Shown here in pieces: positions 53,116 through 61,166 of a DNA stretch of 64,000 bases. How positions within the stretch are numbered: the first letter of the stretch is position 1; every line of letters starts with the position of its first letter. A model generated the notes under the pieces. That model ran no database searches. It was given only the letters and a program-made list of their open reading frames with translations, and had not been told where the DNA came from. The translations under genes and the position numbers were made by a program. Source of the stretch: Ancylobacter radicis (lineage in GTDB: Bacteria; Pseudomonadota; Alphaproteobacteria; Rhizobiales; Xanthobacteraceae); assembly GCF_018449475.1 (NCBI RefSeq), contig NZ_JAHCQH010000018.1:62001-126000 (forward strand), read 5' to 3'.

Positions 53116-53160
53116 GCATGCCTAAGCGTTGCACTCAGGCAGTGAAGCTGCCATATTATT

Positions 53161-53263
53161 GCAGCGCGGCAGGGTGATTGGCGTTGCCCTTCCGCCGCCC
53201 TTCTTGGGCGTTTCCTCCCTAGACTTGGGCCGCTCCGGCAACGTGAGCGGCCCCTTTCTTTTT
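53161..53263 (+). ncRNA. Small RNA, tandem copy 1 (CCTCCC core, alpha-r14/suhB-like)
   Basis: About 103 nt. Promoter-like TTGCAC (53129-53134), 17-base spacer, CATATT (53152-53157). The transcript begins GCAGCGCGG, then GTGATTGGCGTTGC, a small hairpin GCCC-TTCTT-GGGC, the invariant core TTTCCTCCCTAGACTTGGG, and an intrinsic terminator GGCCGCTC...GAGCGGCC followed by TTTCTTTTT. The CCTCCC stretch is complementary to GGGAGG ribosome binding sites. Multi-copy tandem arrangement and location beside an inositol-monophosphatase-family gene recall the alpha-r14/suhB and CcsR small RNAs; membership is unverified. Confidence 0.8.
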
Positions 53264-53502
53264 ATAACCATCTGAAATCGCTAGCATTTATCGCCCTCGT
53301 CGGGAGGCGTGCCCTTGGGCATGCTCCAGCGCGGCCGGCGCCCGCCGGGGTGACGGTCCTGCCGGCAACTTCAGCGATGCCTCTGTCCAGACAATGCTCG
53401 CGCAACGCGCGAATTGCGACATTCGCGCTCACGCTCGGGTGAATGAGTTTCGTTTCTTTCGTTTTAGCCTTGCCATTTGTGCGGCGCACCGCTATCAAGA
53501 TC

Positions 53503-53606
53503 GCAGTGCCGGGACGTGATTGGCGTTGCGCTCCGGCCGCCCTTCTTGGGCGTTTCCTCCCTAGACTTGGGCCGCTCCGCTTTTGCGCGAGCGGCCTCTT
53601 TCTTTT
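53503..53606 (+). ncRNA. Small RNA, tandem copy 2 (CCTCCC core)
   Basis: About 104 nt. Promoter-like TTGCCA (53470-53475), 16-base spacer, CTATCA (53492-53497). From GTGATTGGCGTTGC through CCGCCCTTCTTGGGCG and the core to GGCCGCTCCG it is nearly identical to copy 1. The terminator loop differs (CGC-TTTT-GCG extends the stem) while the GGCCGCTC/GAGCGGCC stem is kept, a sign that the hairpin is under selection. It ends in TCTTTCTTTT. Confidence 0.8.
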
Positions 53607-54138
53607 CAGCCCCTGTTTTTCGCCCCGGCGGCGACGATGCGATCGGCCGGCGCGCCGGCCCTTCGGCCGAGCGGCGGGCAAGACGCACGCACCTCACGCT
53701 TTGATGGAAGGGCGCCGGCTTCGGCCAGGCATATCCGTGCCGGTGGCGAGCCTGCGCCCGGCATGAACGGCGGGATGGGGATGGCTGACCGGCGGGCTAG
53801 GCCTAGACTTCGGCTTCTGCCTCAGTCGCGGGAGCGGGTCGCGCCCGGCGCGGCGCTCGTGTCTCACCCGCGCGGGGTTTGCCCGCGCGTGGCTTGCCCC
53901 TGGAATCGCTGCTGCGGGGCGCAGGGGGGCGGCGGCGGGCGGCACAAACAAATAAGGCCCGCTCCAGAGCCTCCCGCCCTGGGCGGTTCAGCGTGGAAAC
54001 GAGCCTTCAATGGGCGAATGAGGTCCGACAGGGCCGAAAACGCGGCATTAATGTCACACGGGACCTGCATGCGTATCTGGTATGCCAGAAAATGGCGGCG
54101 CTTGCCTTGATTATTCCGCAATGCACCTACATCTTCCA
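53607..54138. other. Gap between small RNA copies 2 and 3
   Basis: 532 bases. Frames are open in several directions (for example plus 53583-54110) but give Arg/Ala/Pro/Gly-rich translations typical of non-coding GC-rich DNA. I see no domain, no ribosome binding site and no repeat of the small-RNA core. It may be the remains of a lost gene that separated what were once adjacent small-RNA copies. Confidence 0.4.
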
Positions 54139-54239
54139 ACTCGTACGCAGCGATTGGCGTCGCTCCGTACAGCCCTCCTTGGGCGTTTCCTCCCTAGACT
54201 TGGGCCGCTCCGCTATTGCGTGGGCGGCCTCTTTCTTTT
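54139..54239 (+). ncRNA. Small RNA, tandem copy 3 (CCTCCC core, most diverged)
   Basis: About 101 nt. A weaker promoter-like pair TTGCCT (54102-54107) and CTACAT (54127-54132) precedes it. The 5' part is shorter and diverged (CGATTGGCGTCGCTCC), the first hairpin is GCCC-TCCTT-GGGC, and the core TTTCCTCCCTAGACTTGGG is identical. The terminator stem GGCCGCTC/GGGCGGCC keeps pairing by a G-U pair, with inner CGC-TATT-GCG, and ends CTCTTTCTTTT. Compensatory changes against copies 1 and 2 support a functional RNA. Confidence 0.78.
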
Positions 54240-54510
54240 GGTCCGGGTCGGGCGTTCCGTGCCGGCTGGAGCCGATCTTCGTCACGACCGCTTGGCGTTC
54301 CCGGCACCCGATAGGGTGGCTGGGGTTCGGGGTAGTTTCTCCCTGCCGCTTGGCGCGGTCTCGCCCGATGGGGTGAGGGAGATTGTGCCCGGAACCGAGC
54401 GTGCAGAATTGGTATAGCTCTCATGTTCAAAATGCAAGGCTGTTATGCGGCCTTTTGCATCATGCGATCACATTTTTGTAGTGTTCGGCGTAACATGTTG
54501 ATCTGCTTAT

Positions 54511-55398
54511 CTATTCTGCGGCCGTCCGGCTCGGTGTGAGCTCCACCTGAGCGATTTTTCCGAGGGTGGCGGCCACATCCATCAGGTCGCGACGCACATT
54601 TTCGAACGCATCCGATGCCTGATAAGTAGGCTCATGCATATAGAGCGCGCGGTTGATCTCGATCTGCACCGCGTGCACGCCCGAGGCCGGGTTGCCGTAA
54701 TGCTCGGTGATGAAGCCGCCGGCATAGGGCTTGTTGCGCACCACCGAATAGCCGCGCCGCCGCAGTTCGCCCTCCAGAATATCCGCGATCACCGGCGCGC
54801 AGCTCGTGCCGTAGCGGTCGCCGATCACCATGTCGATGCGGTTGCGCTCGTCGCGCTGGCAGCCGGAGGGCATGGAGTGGCAGTCGACCAGCACCGCCAT
54901 GCCGAAGCCGCGCTGCAACTGCGTCACGATCTGCCGGAGCGTGCGGTGATAGGGCTTATAGAGCGTGTCGATGCGCGCGATCGCGTCATCCACCGGAATG
55001 CGCCGCGCATAGATTTCCTGCGCTTCGCCGACGATCCGGGCGATGGTGCCGAGCCCGCCGGACACCCGCATCGAGCGCGTATTGGCATAGGCCGGCAGTC
55101 GCCCCTCGAACATGCGCGGATCGAGCTCATAGGGCTCGCGGTTCACGTCGAGATAGCAGCGCGGGAAATGCGCGCGCATGAACGCCATGCCGAGGCGGGT
55201 CACATCGGCGAACAGCGCGTCCACCAGCGTGTCCTCGGAGCGGCGCAGCATCGGCAAATCGAGCCGCGACTGCTCGACGAAGGCGCGGGGATAGACCACG
55301 CCGCTATGGGGCGAGTTGAACAGGAAGGGCAGGGCCGGCCGGGCCGGCATGACGACCTCAAAGGCAGGATCGATGGTTTCGGCAATGACAGCCATCAT
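54511..55398 (-). CDS. N-formylglutamate amidohydrolase family protein
   Basis: 295 residues from the first of two adjacent ATG codons (MMAVIAETIDPAFEVV). The family core is clear: LPFLFNSPHSGVVYP near 27-41, RCYLDVNREPYELDP, VLVDCHSMPSGC and YGNPASGVHAVQIEINRALYM. True HutG enzymes release formate from N-formylglutamate in histidine breakdown, but no hut genes are near and members of this branch may act on other substrates. It is convergent with the small-RNA cluster and divergent from cpdR. Confidence 0.9.
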   Translation of the reverse strand: MMAVIAETIDPAFEVVMPARPALPFLFNSPHSGVVYPRAFVEQSRLDLPMLRRSEDTLVDALFADVTRLGMAFMRAHFPRCYLDVNREPYELDPRMFEGRLPAYANTRSMRVSGGLGTIARIVGEAQEIYARRIPVDDAIARIDTLYKPYHRTLRQIVTQLQRGFGMAVLVDCHSMPSGCQRDERNRIDMVIGDRYGTSCAPVIADILEGELRRRGYSVVRNKPYAGGFITEHYGNPASGVHAVQIEINRALYMHEPTYQASDAFENVRRDLMDVAATLGKIAQVELTPSRTAAE

Positions 55399-55751
55399 CT
55401 CAAGGACCAGCTCAACCCCGTCTTCCGTCCGCGCCTGCCCCCTCCCGGCACGCGGCGAGGGAAGCCGTGCCGGCGCGAGCCAGCCTGCACCAATTCCTCT
55501 GTAACATGAGCGTTCCCGGTGCGGAACGAGGAACGCACAGGAAGAACAGGCGCCCGCGCGCCGCGTGCGCACGAGGCTGTGAGCGGCGCCCGCACAGCGT
55601 TTTGCCCGCCACACACCTGTGGAAAGCGCGCCGTATCCCCCGGCGATTCACGATGTGCTAAGAGCCGAGGGAGTACCGATGAGGGCAACAGGCTGCCGGG
55701 CGTGCGGATTCTCGACGTTCCGCGCCATTGCGAGTGAACAGGGTGCAAGGG

Positions 55752-56111
55752 ATGTTGAAGATCCTTCTCGCCGAAGACGACAACGATATGCGTCGCTTCC
55801 TGGTGAAGGCGTTGCAGAATGCGGGCTATGAAGTCGCGTCCTTCGACAATGGCCGCTCGGCCTATGACCGGCTGCGCGAGGAGCCGTTCGAACTTCTACT
55901 GACCGATATCGTCATGCCGGAGATGGACGGCATCGAACTCGCCCGCCGCGCCACCGAGCTCGACCCGGACATCAAGGTGATGTTCATCACCGGCTTCGCC
56001 GCCGTGGCGCTGAATGCCGACAACCGGGCGCCCAAGGATGCGAAGGTGCTCTCCAAGCCCTTCCACCTGCGCGATCTGGTCAATGAGGTCGGCAAGATGC
56101 TGGCGGCCTGA
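55752..56111 (+). CDS. cpdR: Single-domain response regulator CpdR
   Basis: 119 residues from ATG 55752 (MLKILLAEDDNDMRRFLVKAL); a TTG at 55755 or upstream GTGs are possible starts. The receiver domain has the acidic pair near 9-10, phosphoacceptor Asp52 in LLLTDIVMPEMDGIEL, Thr in FITGFAAVAL and Lys in LSKPFHLRDL. In Caulobacter CpdR, when unphosphorylated, primes ClpXP to degrade cell-cycle proteins and is itself degraded through a C-terminal Ala-Ala, also present here (KMLAA). Two GATTC (CcrM-type) sites lie at 55645 and 55707 upstream. Confidence 0.93.
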   Translation: MLKILLAEDDNDMRRFLVKALQNAGYEVASFDNGRSAYDRLREEPFELLLTDIVMPEMDGIELARRATELDPDIKVMFITGFAAVALNADNRAPKDAKVLSKPFHLRDLVNEVGKMLAA

Positions 56112-56233
56112 GGCCGCGCGGCGCTCCGGTCCCTGTCGCGCCGCGCGTAACTGTCCACATCCCCGTCGGGGGCGCTTGCACTCTCAGAAGCGAATGGATA
56201 TAGGGAAGCCCCGCTCGCAAGAGACCACGGAAT

Positions 56234-56308
56234 GGGCGCGTAGCTCAGCGGGAGAGCACCTCGTTGACATCGAGGGGGTCACAGGTTCAATCCCTGTCGC
56301 GCCCACCA
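56234..56308 (+). tRNA. tRNA-Val (anticodon GAC)
   Basis: 75 nt including an encoded CCA. The acceptor stem GGGCGCG pairs with CGCGCCC (56298-56304), followed by discriminator A and CCA. The D arm reads TAGCTCAGCGGGAGAGCA, the anticodon loop contains GTTGACATC with GAC, and the T arm is CAGGTTCAATCCCTG. GAC reads GUC and GUU valine codons. It lies 122 bases after cpdR, a common neighbour in this order. Confidence 0.97.
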
Positions 56309-56475
56309 TTCCATTCCCTGACGGTAATCCTCGCATCCATCCGGCGCCGCACGCGCCGCCGCACGGCATGACGGTGCCGGTCCAACGGCGGCGGCACAAC
56401 CTTGGCCCGAGGGGGCGGCTCTGCTAAAGCCGTCCGCGCGCTCGCGCAGGATGTATTCCCCTTGGTGCTGTGGGC

Positions 56476-57564
56476 ATGATTCCCTTCTGGAAGTTGAAGC
56501 GCGAAGCGGTACGGCTCGGCCGCAAGGCCAATGCCGTTCCCTGGTTCTTTCGCGGCCGCTGGCGCCGCTGGCTCTATGACCGCCAGCGCGCCGCCAGGCT
56601 GCGTGTGACCGAGGGCGCCCAGCCGGCCCGCACTGAGATGGCGGTGCTGCTGATCTATCAGCCCGCCGGCCTCGTCGCCTCGACCTTCCTGACCCTCGAT
56701 TATTTCGCCAGCCAGGGCGTCTCGACGGTTGTCGTCTCCAACACCCCGCTCAGCGAAGCCGATCGCCGGCAACTCGCCGCCCGCAGCTACCTCGTGATCG
56801 AGCGGCCGAATGTCGGCTATGATTTCGGCGGCTACCGCGAGGGCGTGATGACCCTGCTGGAGCGCGGCCTCCATCTGGACGCGCTCTATGTGCTGAACGA
56901 CAGCATCTGGTTTCCGCTGTCCCGCGACAGTGATGCGCTGGCGCGCTGCCGGGCGCTGGACGCGGATGTGGTCGGCCTGCTCATGGGCAATGCCGGCAAA
57001 CCGTCGCCGGACAATGAGTACATCCAGTCCTATTTCTTCCGCTTTTCCGGCCGGCTGATCGCCGATCCGCAATTCGTCCGCTACTGGCGGGACATGCCGC
57101 TGGTCGACGATAAATATCTGGTCGTCCATCGCTTCGAGCGTTTCGTGTCGCGCCATTTCAAGCAGCGCGGCTTTGCCGTCACGGCGCTCACCCATTGGAG
57201 CGAACTGGCGGACAGCCTGGCGCGGGTGGAGGACGAGGCGACGCTGCGGGCGATCTTCACCCATCAATGCGGCATCGCGCCGAAGGACCACAACGCCATC
57301 GCGCCCGGACTGGCCGCCGGGCAGTCGCCGCTTGCGCTGCGCGACGAGCTGGTGCCCCGCGTGGCGCAGCATGAGCTGTTCGCCTCCACCGTCCACGCCC
57401 ATCCGGTCCTGCTGATGGATATGGGCATGGCCTTCCTGAAGAAGCGCATCCAATCGCAGCACGCCGAACTGACCTGCTTCGGCCTGCTGGAGCGGCTCGA
57501 TCCGGTGATCCGGGCCGAGATCGCCGTGGAAAGCCCTGACGGGGAATCCGCACGGGATATCTGA
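56476..57564 (+). CDS. Rhamnan synthesis F family protein
   Basis: 362 residues from ATG 56476; a GTG at 56470 adds two. The RgpF/rhamnan synthesis F domain is shown by VAVLLIYQPAGL-like MAVLLIYQPAGLVAS near 58-72, ERPNVGYDFGGYREGV near 115-130 and LYVLNDSIWFPL near 141-152, which is the typical order. Such proteins take part in rhamnose-rich surface polysaccharide synthesis. The N-terminal ~45 residues are very basic (RGRWRRWLYDRQRAARLR). It is isolated from other glycan genes apart from galU at 37-38 kb. Confidence 0.88.
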   Translation: MIPFWKLKREAVRLGRKANAVPWFFRGRWRRWLYDRQRAARLRVTEGAQPARTEMAVLLIYQPAGLVASTFLTLDYFASQGVSTVVVSNTPLSEADRRQLAARSYLVIERPNVGYDFGGYREGVMTLLERGLHLDALYVLNDSIWFPLSRDSDALARCRALDADVVGLLMGNAGKPSPDNEYIQSYFFRFSGRLIADPQFVRYWRDMPLVDDKYLVVHRFERFVSRHFKQRGFAVTALTHWSELADSLARVEDEATLRAIFTHQCGIAPKDHNAIAPGLAAGQSPLALRDELVPRVAQHELFASTVHAHPVLLMDMGMAFLKKRIQSQHAELTCFGLLERLDPVIRAEIAVESPDGESARDI

Positions 57565-57580
57565 GAGGGCACAGGGGCGG

Positions 57581-57841
57581 CTATTCCGGCAGTCCGGCCC
57601 CCTCGACCAGTATGCCATTGGCCTCGGCCCACCATTTGAAGGCGTTGCCGGCCTCGATCCGGTCCGCCGTTTCGCTGGCGCTCTGCAGCCGGCGGATCAG
57701 GCCCTCATAATCGCCCCTGGGGTGCGGATGGGCCTCGGCGAAAGCCAGCGCCTCGTCCAGCGTCGCGATGTCTGCCAGCGTGTCGCCATCGCGCAACTTC
57801 AGCGGCGGGATGAGCGCGGAATAAGTCTCGGTCGGCTGCAT
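57581..57841 (-). CDS. Small protein resembling DUF982
   Basis: 86 residues from ATG 57841, with AAGGAG upstream. The pattern DTLADIATLDEALAFAEAH, then DYEGLIRRLQSASETADRIEAGNAFKWWAEANGILVEG resembles the short DUF982 proteins that are numerous in Hyphomicrobiales: a strand, a helix and a terminal Gly-Ile-Leu-Val. Function is unknown. It is convergent with the rhamnan-synthesis gene, 16 bases between stops. Confidence 0.65.
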   Translation of the reverse strand: MQPTETYSALIPPLKLRDGDTLADIATLDEALAFAEAHPHPRGDYEGLIRRLQSASETADRIEAGNAFKWWAEANGILVEGAGLPE

Positions 57842-57968
57842 GGCTCGCTCCTTGGTCTGCCGAACGGTAATGCGCGGCGCGGCCGGCCGTTCCCCGGTGC
57901 GGATGGACCGCCTGTCGACTCCCCCTGTCCGTCGCGGAATCGCCGGGCCGCGCACGATTGCAGCAGGG

Positions 57969-58023
57969 CCGATGAAACTCTTTGGCGAATGCTTCGTTAT
58001 GTCTGCAATTGAACTTTCATCGG
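57969..58023 (+). promoter_or_regulatory. Long-range inverted repeat in the leader of a small secreted-protein gene
   Basis: CCGATGAAA (57969-57977) pairs with TTTCATCGG (58015-58023), the latter overlapping the start of the GGGAGGT ribosome binding site (58022-58028). The 37-base interval is A/T-richer than the surroundings. Pairing would bring an upstream helix against the ribosome binding site; function is inferred only from position. Confidence 0.35.
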
Positions 58024-58032
58024 GAGGTAGAC

Positions 58033-58305
58033 ATGATCTCGAAAACTATCGCCATGACCGCCGGAGCTGCGGCACTTGCCGTGACTTTCATGATCCCGGC
58101 GGCGCCGGCCCACGCCACCACCACCACGACCAAGCCGCTGCCGGCGATCGGCAGCTATGAGCAGCGGGACGTGCGCGAGCGTGAGCGTGTGCGCCGCCAG
58201 CAGGTGCGTCAGAACGCGCACCGCCCGTTCTATGAGCCGTTCTTCCATCCGCTGTACAAGGGCAAGAACTCGCCCGGCCAGCAGATCAAGCGCACCTTCG
58301 ACTGA
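58033..58305 (+). CDS. Small secreted basic hypothetical protein
   Basis: 90 residues from ATG 58033 with GGGAGGT upstream. The signal peptide MISKTIAMTAGAAALAVTFM ends at AHA-TT (~residue 26). The mature part is short, strongly basic in the middle (RDVRERERVRRQQVRQ) and ends with an aromatic segment (FYEPFFHPLY). No family recognised. It could be a periplasmic polyanion-binding protein, but nothing in the sequence proves this. Confidence 0.65.
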   Translation: MISKTIAMTAGAAALAVTFMIPAAPAHATTTTTKPLPAIGSYEQRDVRERERVRRQQVRQNAHRPFYEPFFHPLYKGKNSPGQQIKRTFD

Positions 58306-58347
58306 CAGCGCGCTTCACGACTTACGACGCGGGGGAGTATCCGTGGG

Positions 58348-59082
58348 TCAGGTGCAGCCGGAATCGGCGGGCCGGCCCTCGGGCGCTCCCCAGTCGTTTG
58401 ACGGCAAATTGGCGTAGGGCGGCTTGAAATATTGCCGCACCGTAGAAAATCGTGACGGCACCGTCGCGGTCGGGCTGTCATAGTCCAGTATCCAGAAGAA
58501 ATTATAGTTGCTGTTGGGCCAGGTCTTCGGCACCCCGCCCGGCACGCCCTTCACCTCATCGAGGTTGAGCAACTGGCGCAGTGTCACCTCCTGCCCGGCG
58601 AATTCCTGCTCCAGCGCCGCGCTGGCGATGTGGAAATGCTCCCACACCATCACCACCGTCGTGCCGTGCCAGCGCGGATTCTCCAGCAGATCGCGGGCCA
58701 CGCGGCGGTTCTGCACATTGATCAGCGCATTGTCGTGCCGGTCGTTCTTGATCGGCATCAGCATCAGCGGGTTGGTGGCGATTCTCATGCCCCACGCCTT
58801 GGCGGTGGGGCGCGCGGTCTCCAGCGTATGCAGGGTGATGGCAAGAATCGCCGCCGGCTTGTCCTTGGCGATCAGGCTCATCGGGCTGGTCGGCGAGAGA
58901 TACTGCGCGGCCAGCGCCTGCGCCCGCTCCTTGCCCAGCGCGCACAGGCTGAGGGCGGAGAGCTTTTCGCCATGACGCACGATGATGATGCGTTTGGGCG
59001 CCGCCTGCGCGGGTAGCATGGGGGTGGCGAAGGCAAGGCCTGCCAGTGCCGCCAGGGCCGTCATCCATCGTCCGCTGCGCAT
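58348..59082 (-). CDS. Exported histidine phosphatase family protein
   Basis: 244 residues. The signal peptide MRSGRWMTALAALAGLAFAT ends near AQA-AP. The catalytic RHG motif is in IIIVRHGEKLSALSLCALG near 32-50, with the second His likely in VWEHFHIASAA near 157. This is the phosphoglycerate-mutase-like branch acting on phosphoesters; the periplasmic location suggests scavenging or envelope phosphatase activity, but substrate is unknown. It converges with the small secreted protein gene and is divergent from pepF. Confidence 0.83.
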   Translation of the reverse strand: MRSGRWMTALAALAGLAFATPMLPAQAAPKRIIIVRHGEKLSALSLCALGKERAQALAAQYLSPTSPMSLIAKDKPAAILAITLHTLETARPTAKAWGMRIATNPLMLMPIKNDRHDNALINVQNRRVARDLLENPRWHGTTVVMVWEHFHIASAALEQEFAGQEVTLRQLLNLDEVKGVPGGVPKTWPNSNYNFFWILDYDSPTATVPSRFSTVRQYFKPPYANLPSNDWGAPEGRPADSGCT

Positions 59083-59245
59083 TCATTCCCCCGTCGCCGC
59101 CCGCCGGCGGTGCTAAAATGCCGCTGCCCGTGGCGGCCCGCAAGCATGTGAAGTGGGAACGCATGGGCGCGGGGTGGATTGATAGGCCATGAGCAGGCAC
59201 GTTATCTGTGCCTGTAGCGAATGATTTTTCCCGCCCGGAGTGACC

Positions 59246-61087
59246 ATGCTTCCCCCCGCCTTTGGCCTCGTGCCCCGTTCGCCCGACATGCCCGTCGCTT
59301 CCGCCGCCCTCGGCGCCTTGCCGCAATGGGACCTCAGCGACCTCTATCCCGGCATGCAGTCCCCCGAGCTGAAAGCCGACCTCGAACGCGCCGCTGCCGA
59401 CTGCGCGGCCTTCGAGGAAGCCTATAAGGGCAAGCTCGCGGCGATTCTCGACGGCGCGGACGCGGGCGGGCAGATGGCGATCGTCGTCTCCCGCTATGAG
59501 GCGATCGAGGATCTGCTCGGCCGGCTCTATTCCTATGCCGGCCTCATCTATTCCGGCGACACCACCGATCCCGTGCGCGCCAAATTCTATGGCGACGTGC
59601 AGGAAAAGCTGACCGAGGCCTCGACCCATCTCCTGTTCTTCACGCTGGAGCTGAACCGGCTGGACGATTCGAAGATGGAGGCCGCGCTCGACGGGCCGGC
59701 CTTCGGCAAATACCGGCCGTGGATCGAGGATGTGCGGGCGGAAAAGCCCTACCAGCTTGAGGACCGCATCGAGCAGCTGTTCCACGAGAAGGGCGTGTCG
59801 AGCCGCAGCGCCTGGAACCGGCTGTTCGACGAGACCATTGCCGGCCTGCGCTTCGATGTGCGCGGCGAGATCCTGCCGCTGGAGCAGACGCTGAACTTCC
59901 TCGCCGAATCGGAGGAGGACAAGCGCCGCGATGGCGCGCAGGCGCTCGGCAAAGTGTTCCACGAGAATGTGCGGCTGTTCACCCTCATCACCAACACGCT
60001 GGCCAAGGACAAGGAAGTCTCCGACCGCTGGCGCGGCTTCGAGGACATCGCGGATTCGCGCCACCTCGCCAACCGCGTCGAGCGCGAGGTGGTGGATGCG
60101 CTGGTCTCCTCGGTCCACGCGGCCTACCCCAAGCTCGCGCACCGCTATTACCGGCTGAAGGCCAAGTGGTTCGGCAAGGATAAGCTGGAATATTGGGACC
60201 GCAACGCCCCGCTGCCCAAGGTCGAGACCCGGACCATCGGCTGGGACGAGGCGCGCGACACCGTGCTCGGCGCCTATTCCACCTTTTCCCCGCGCATGGC
60301 GGACATTGCCCGCACCTTCTTCGACAAGCACTGGATCGATGCCGGCGTGCGGCCGGGCAAGGCGACCGGGGCGTTCGCCCACCCGACCGTTCCCTCGGCG
60401 CATCCCTATGTGCTGGTGAACTATCTCGGCAAGCCGCGCGACGTGATGACGCTCGCCCATGAGCTTGGCCATGGCGTGCATCAGGTGCTGGCCGCGCCCA
60501 ATGGCGCGCTGATGGCGCCGACGCCGCTGACGCTGGCCGAGACCGCCTCGGTGTTCGGCGAGATGCTGACCTTCCGCCGCCTGCTGGCGGCCGCCCCCGA
60601 TGCCCGCGCCCGCAAGGCGATGCTGGCCTCGAAGGTCGAGGACATGATCAACACGGTGGTCCGGCAGATCGCCTTCTATACCTTCGAGCGCCGCATCCAC
60701 ACCGAGCGCAAGAATGGCGAACTGACCGCCGAGCGCATCGGCCAGATCTGGATGGAGGTGCAGAGCGAAAGCCTGGGCGACGCCATCCATCTCGGGCCGG
60801 GCTACGAGAATTACTGGGTCTATATCGGCCACTTCATCCATTCGCCGTTCTATGTCTACGCCTATGCGTTCGGCGATTGTCTGGTGAACTCACTCTATGC
60901 CGTCTACGAGAACGCCGCCGACGGCTTTGCCGAACGCTATCTCGGCATGCTGGCGGCGGGCGGCACCAAGCATCACTCGGAACTGCTCAAGCCCTTCGGC
61001 CTCGACGCCCGCGACCCCGCCTTCTGGCAGACCGGGCTGAGCCTGATCGAGCGGATGATCGCCGAGCTTGAAGCGATGGAAGACTGA
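59246..61087 (+). CDS. pepF: M3 family oligoendopeptidase PepF
   Basis: 613 residues from ATG 59246, with CGGAG seven bases upstream; a GTG six bases earlier is less well placed. This zinc oligopeptidase degrades short peptides in the cytosol. The metal site is His405 in LAHELGHGVHQ, with the third ligand Glu in ETASVFGEML about 28 residues on. The N-terminal PepF-type helical domain is present (LPQWDLSDLYPGM). The leader contains a hairpin CAGGCAC-GTTATCT-GTGCCTG (59194-59214) followed by a short T-run. Confidence 0.94.
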   Translation: MLPPAFGLVPRSPDMPVASAALGALPQWDLSDLYPGMQSPELKADLERAAADCAAFEEAYKGKLAAILDGADAGGQMAIVVSRYEAIEDLLGRLYSYAGLIYSGDTTDPVRAKFYGDVQEKLTEASTHLLFFTLELNRLDDSKMEAALDGPAFGKYRPWIEDVRAEKPYQLEDRIEQLFHEKGVSSRSAWNRLFDETIAGLRFDVRGEILPLEQTLNFLAESEEDKRRDGAQALGKVFHENVRLFTLITNTLAKDKEVSDRWRGFEDIADSRHLANRVEREVVDALVSSVHAAYPKLAHRYYRLKAKWFGKDKLEYWDRNAPLPKVETRTIGWDEARDTVLGAYSTFSPRMADIARTFFDKHWIDAGVRPGKATGAFAHPTVPSAHPYVLVNYLGKPRDVMTLAHELGHGVHQVLAAPNGALMAPTPLTLAETASVFGEMLTFRRLLAAAPDARARKAMLASKVEDMINTVVRQIAFYTFERRIHTERKNGELTAERIGQIWMEVQSESLGDAIHLGPGYENYWVYIGHFIHSPFYVYAYAFGDCLVNSLYAVYENAADGFAERYLGMLAAGGTKHHSELLKPFGLDARDPAFWQTGLSLIERMIAELEAMED

Positions 61088-61120
61088 ACCGGGGACGGAG
61101 CCTCCCGCGCTCCCGCCGAC

Positions 61121-61153
61121 CCCTCATCCCCGGGCGAGGCCCGGGGATCTACC
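61121..61153. repeat. Palindromic repeat between pepF and the autotransporter gene
   Basis: ATCCCCGGGC (61126-61135), loop GAG, GCCCGGGGAT (61139-61148): a perfect 10-bp stem of the CCTCATCCCCGGG...CCCGGGGATCTACC type. It lies between two convergent genes and could also act as a transcription barrier, though no T-run is present. Confidence 0.55.
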
Positions 61154-61166
61154 TTGCGGTAGAGGC

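Larger units (their letters stand above)
52912..54510. other. 1.6-kb region without a protein gene, hosting three small-RNA copies
   Basis: Open frames here lack family resemblance, start signals and consistent codon bias. The three small RNAs at 53161-53263, 53503-53606 and 54139-54239 explain part of it. 52912-53160 holds the first sRNA promoter and an upstream inverted repeat; 53264-53502 and 54240-54510 show nothing clear, apart from an A/T-rich stretch at 54417-54510 with an imperfect hairpin (ATGCAAGGC...GCCTTTTGCAT) just past the N-formylglutamate amidohydrolase gene. Confidence 0.6.

Noticed and set aside
53583-54110. 175-codon frame between small RNA copies 2 and 3
   Set aside because: Begins inside small RNA 2, Arg/Ala/Gly/Pro-rich, no ribosome binding site or domain.
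54424-54540. 38-codon frame starting MFKMQGCYAAF
   Set aside because: Overlaps the 3' end of the N-formylglutamate amidohydrolase gene, no ribosome binding site, and too short to judge.
56234-56308. tRNA-Val as an integration site
   Set aside because: No integrase and no visible repeat of the tRNA 3' end downstream; the neighbouring genes look core.
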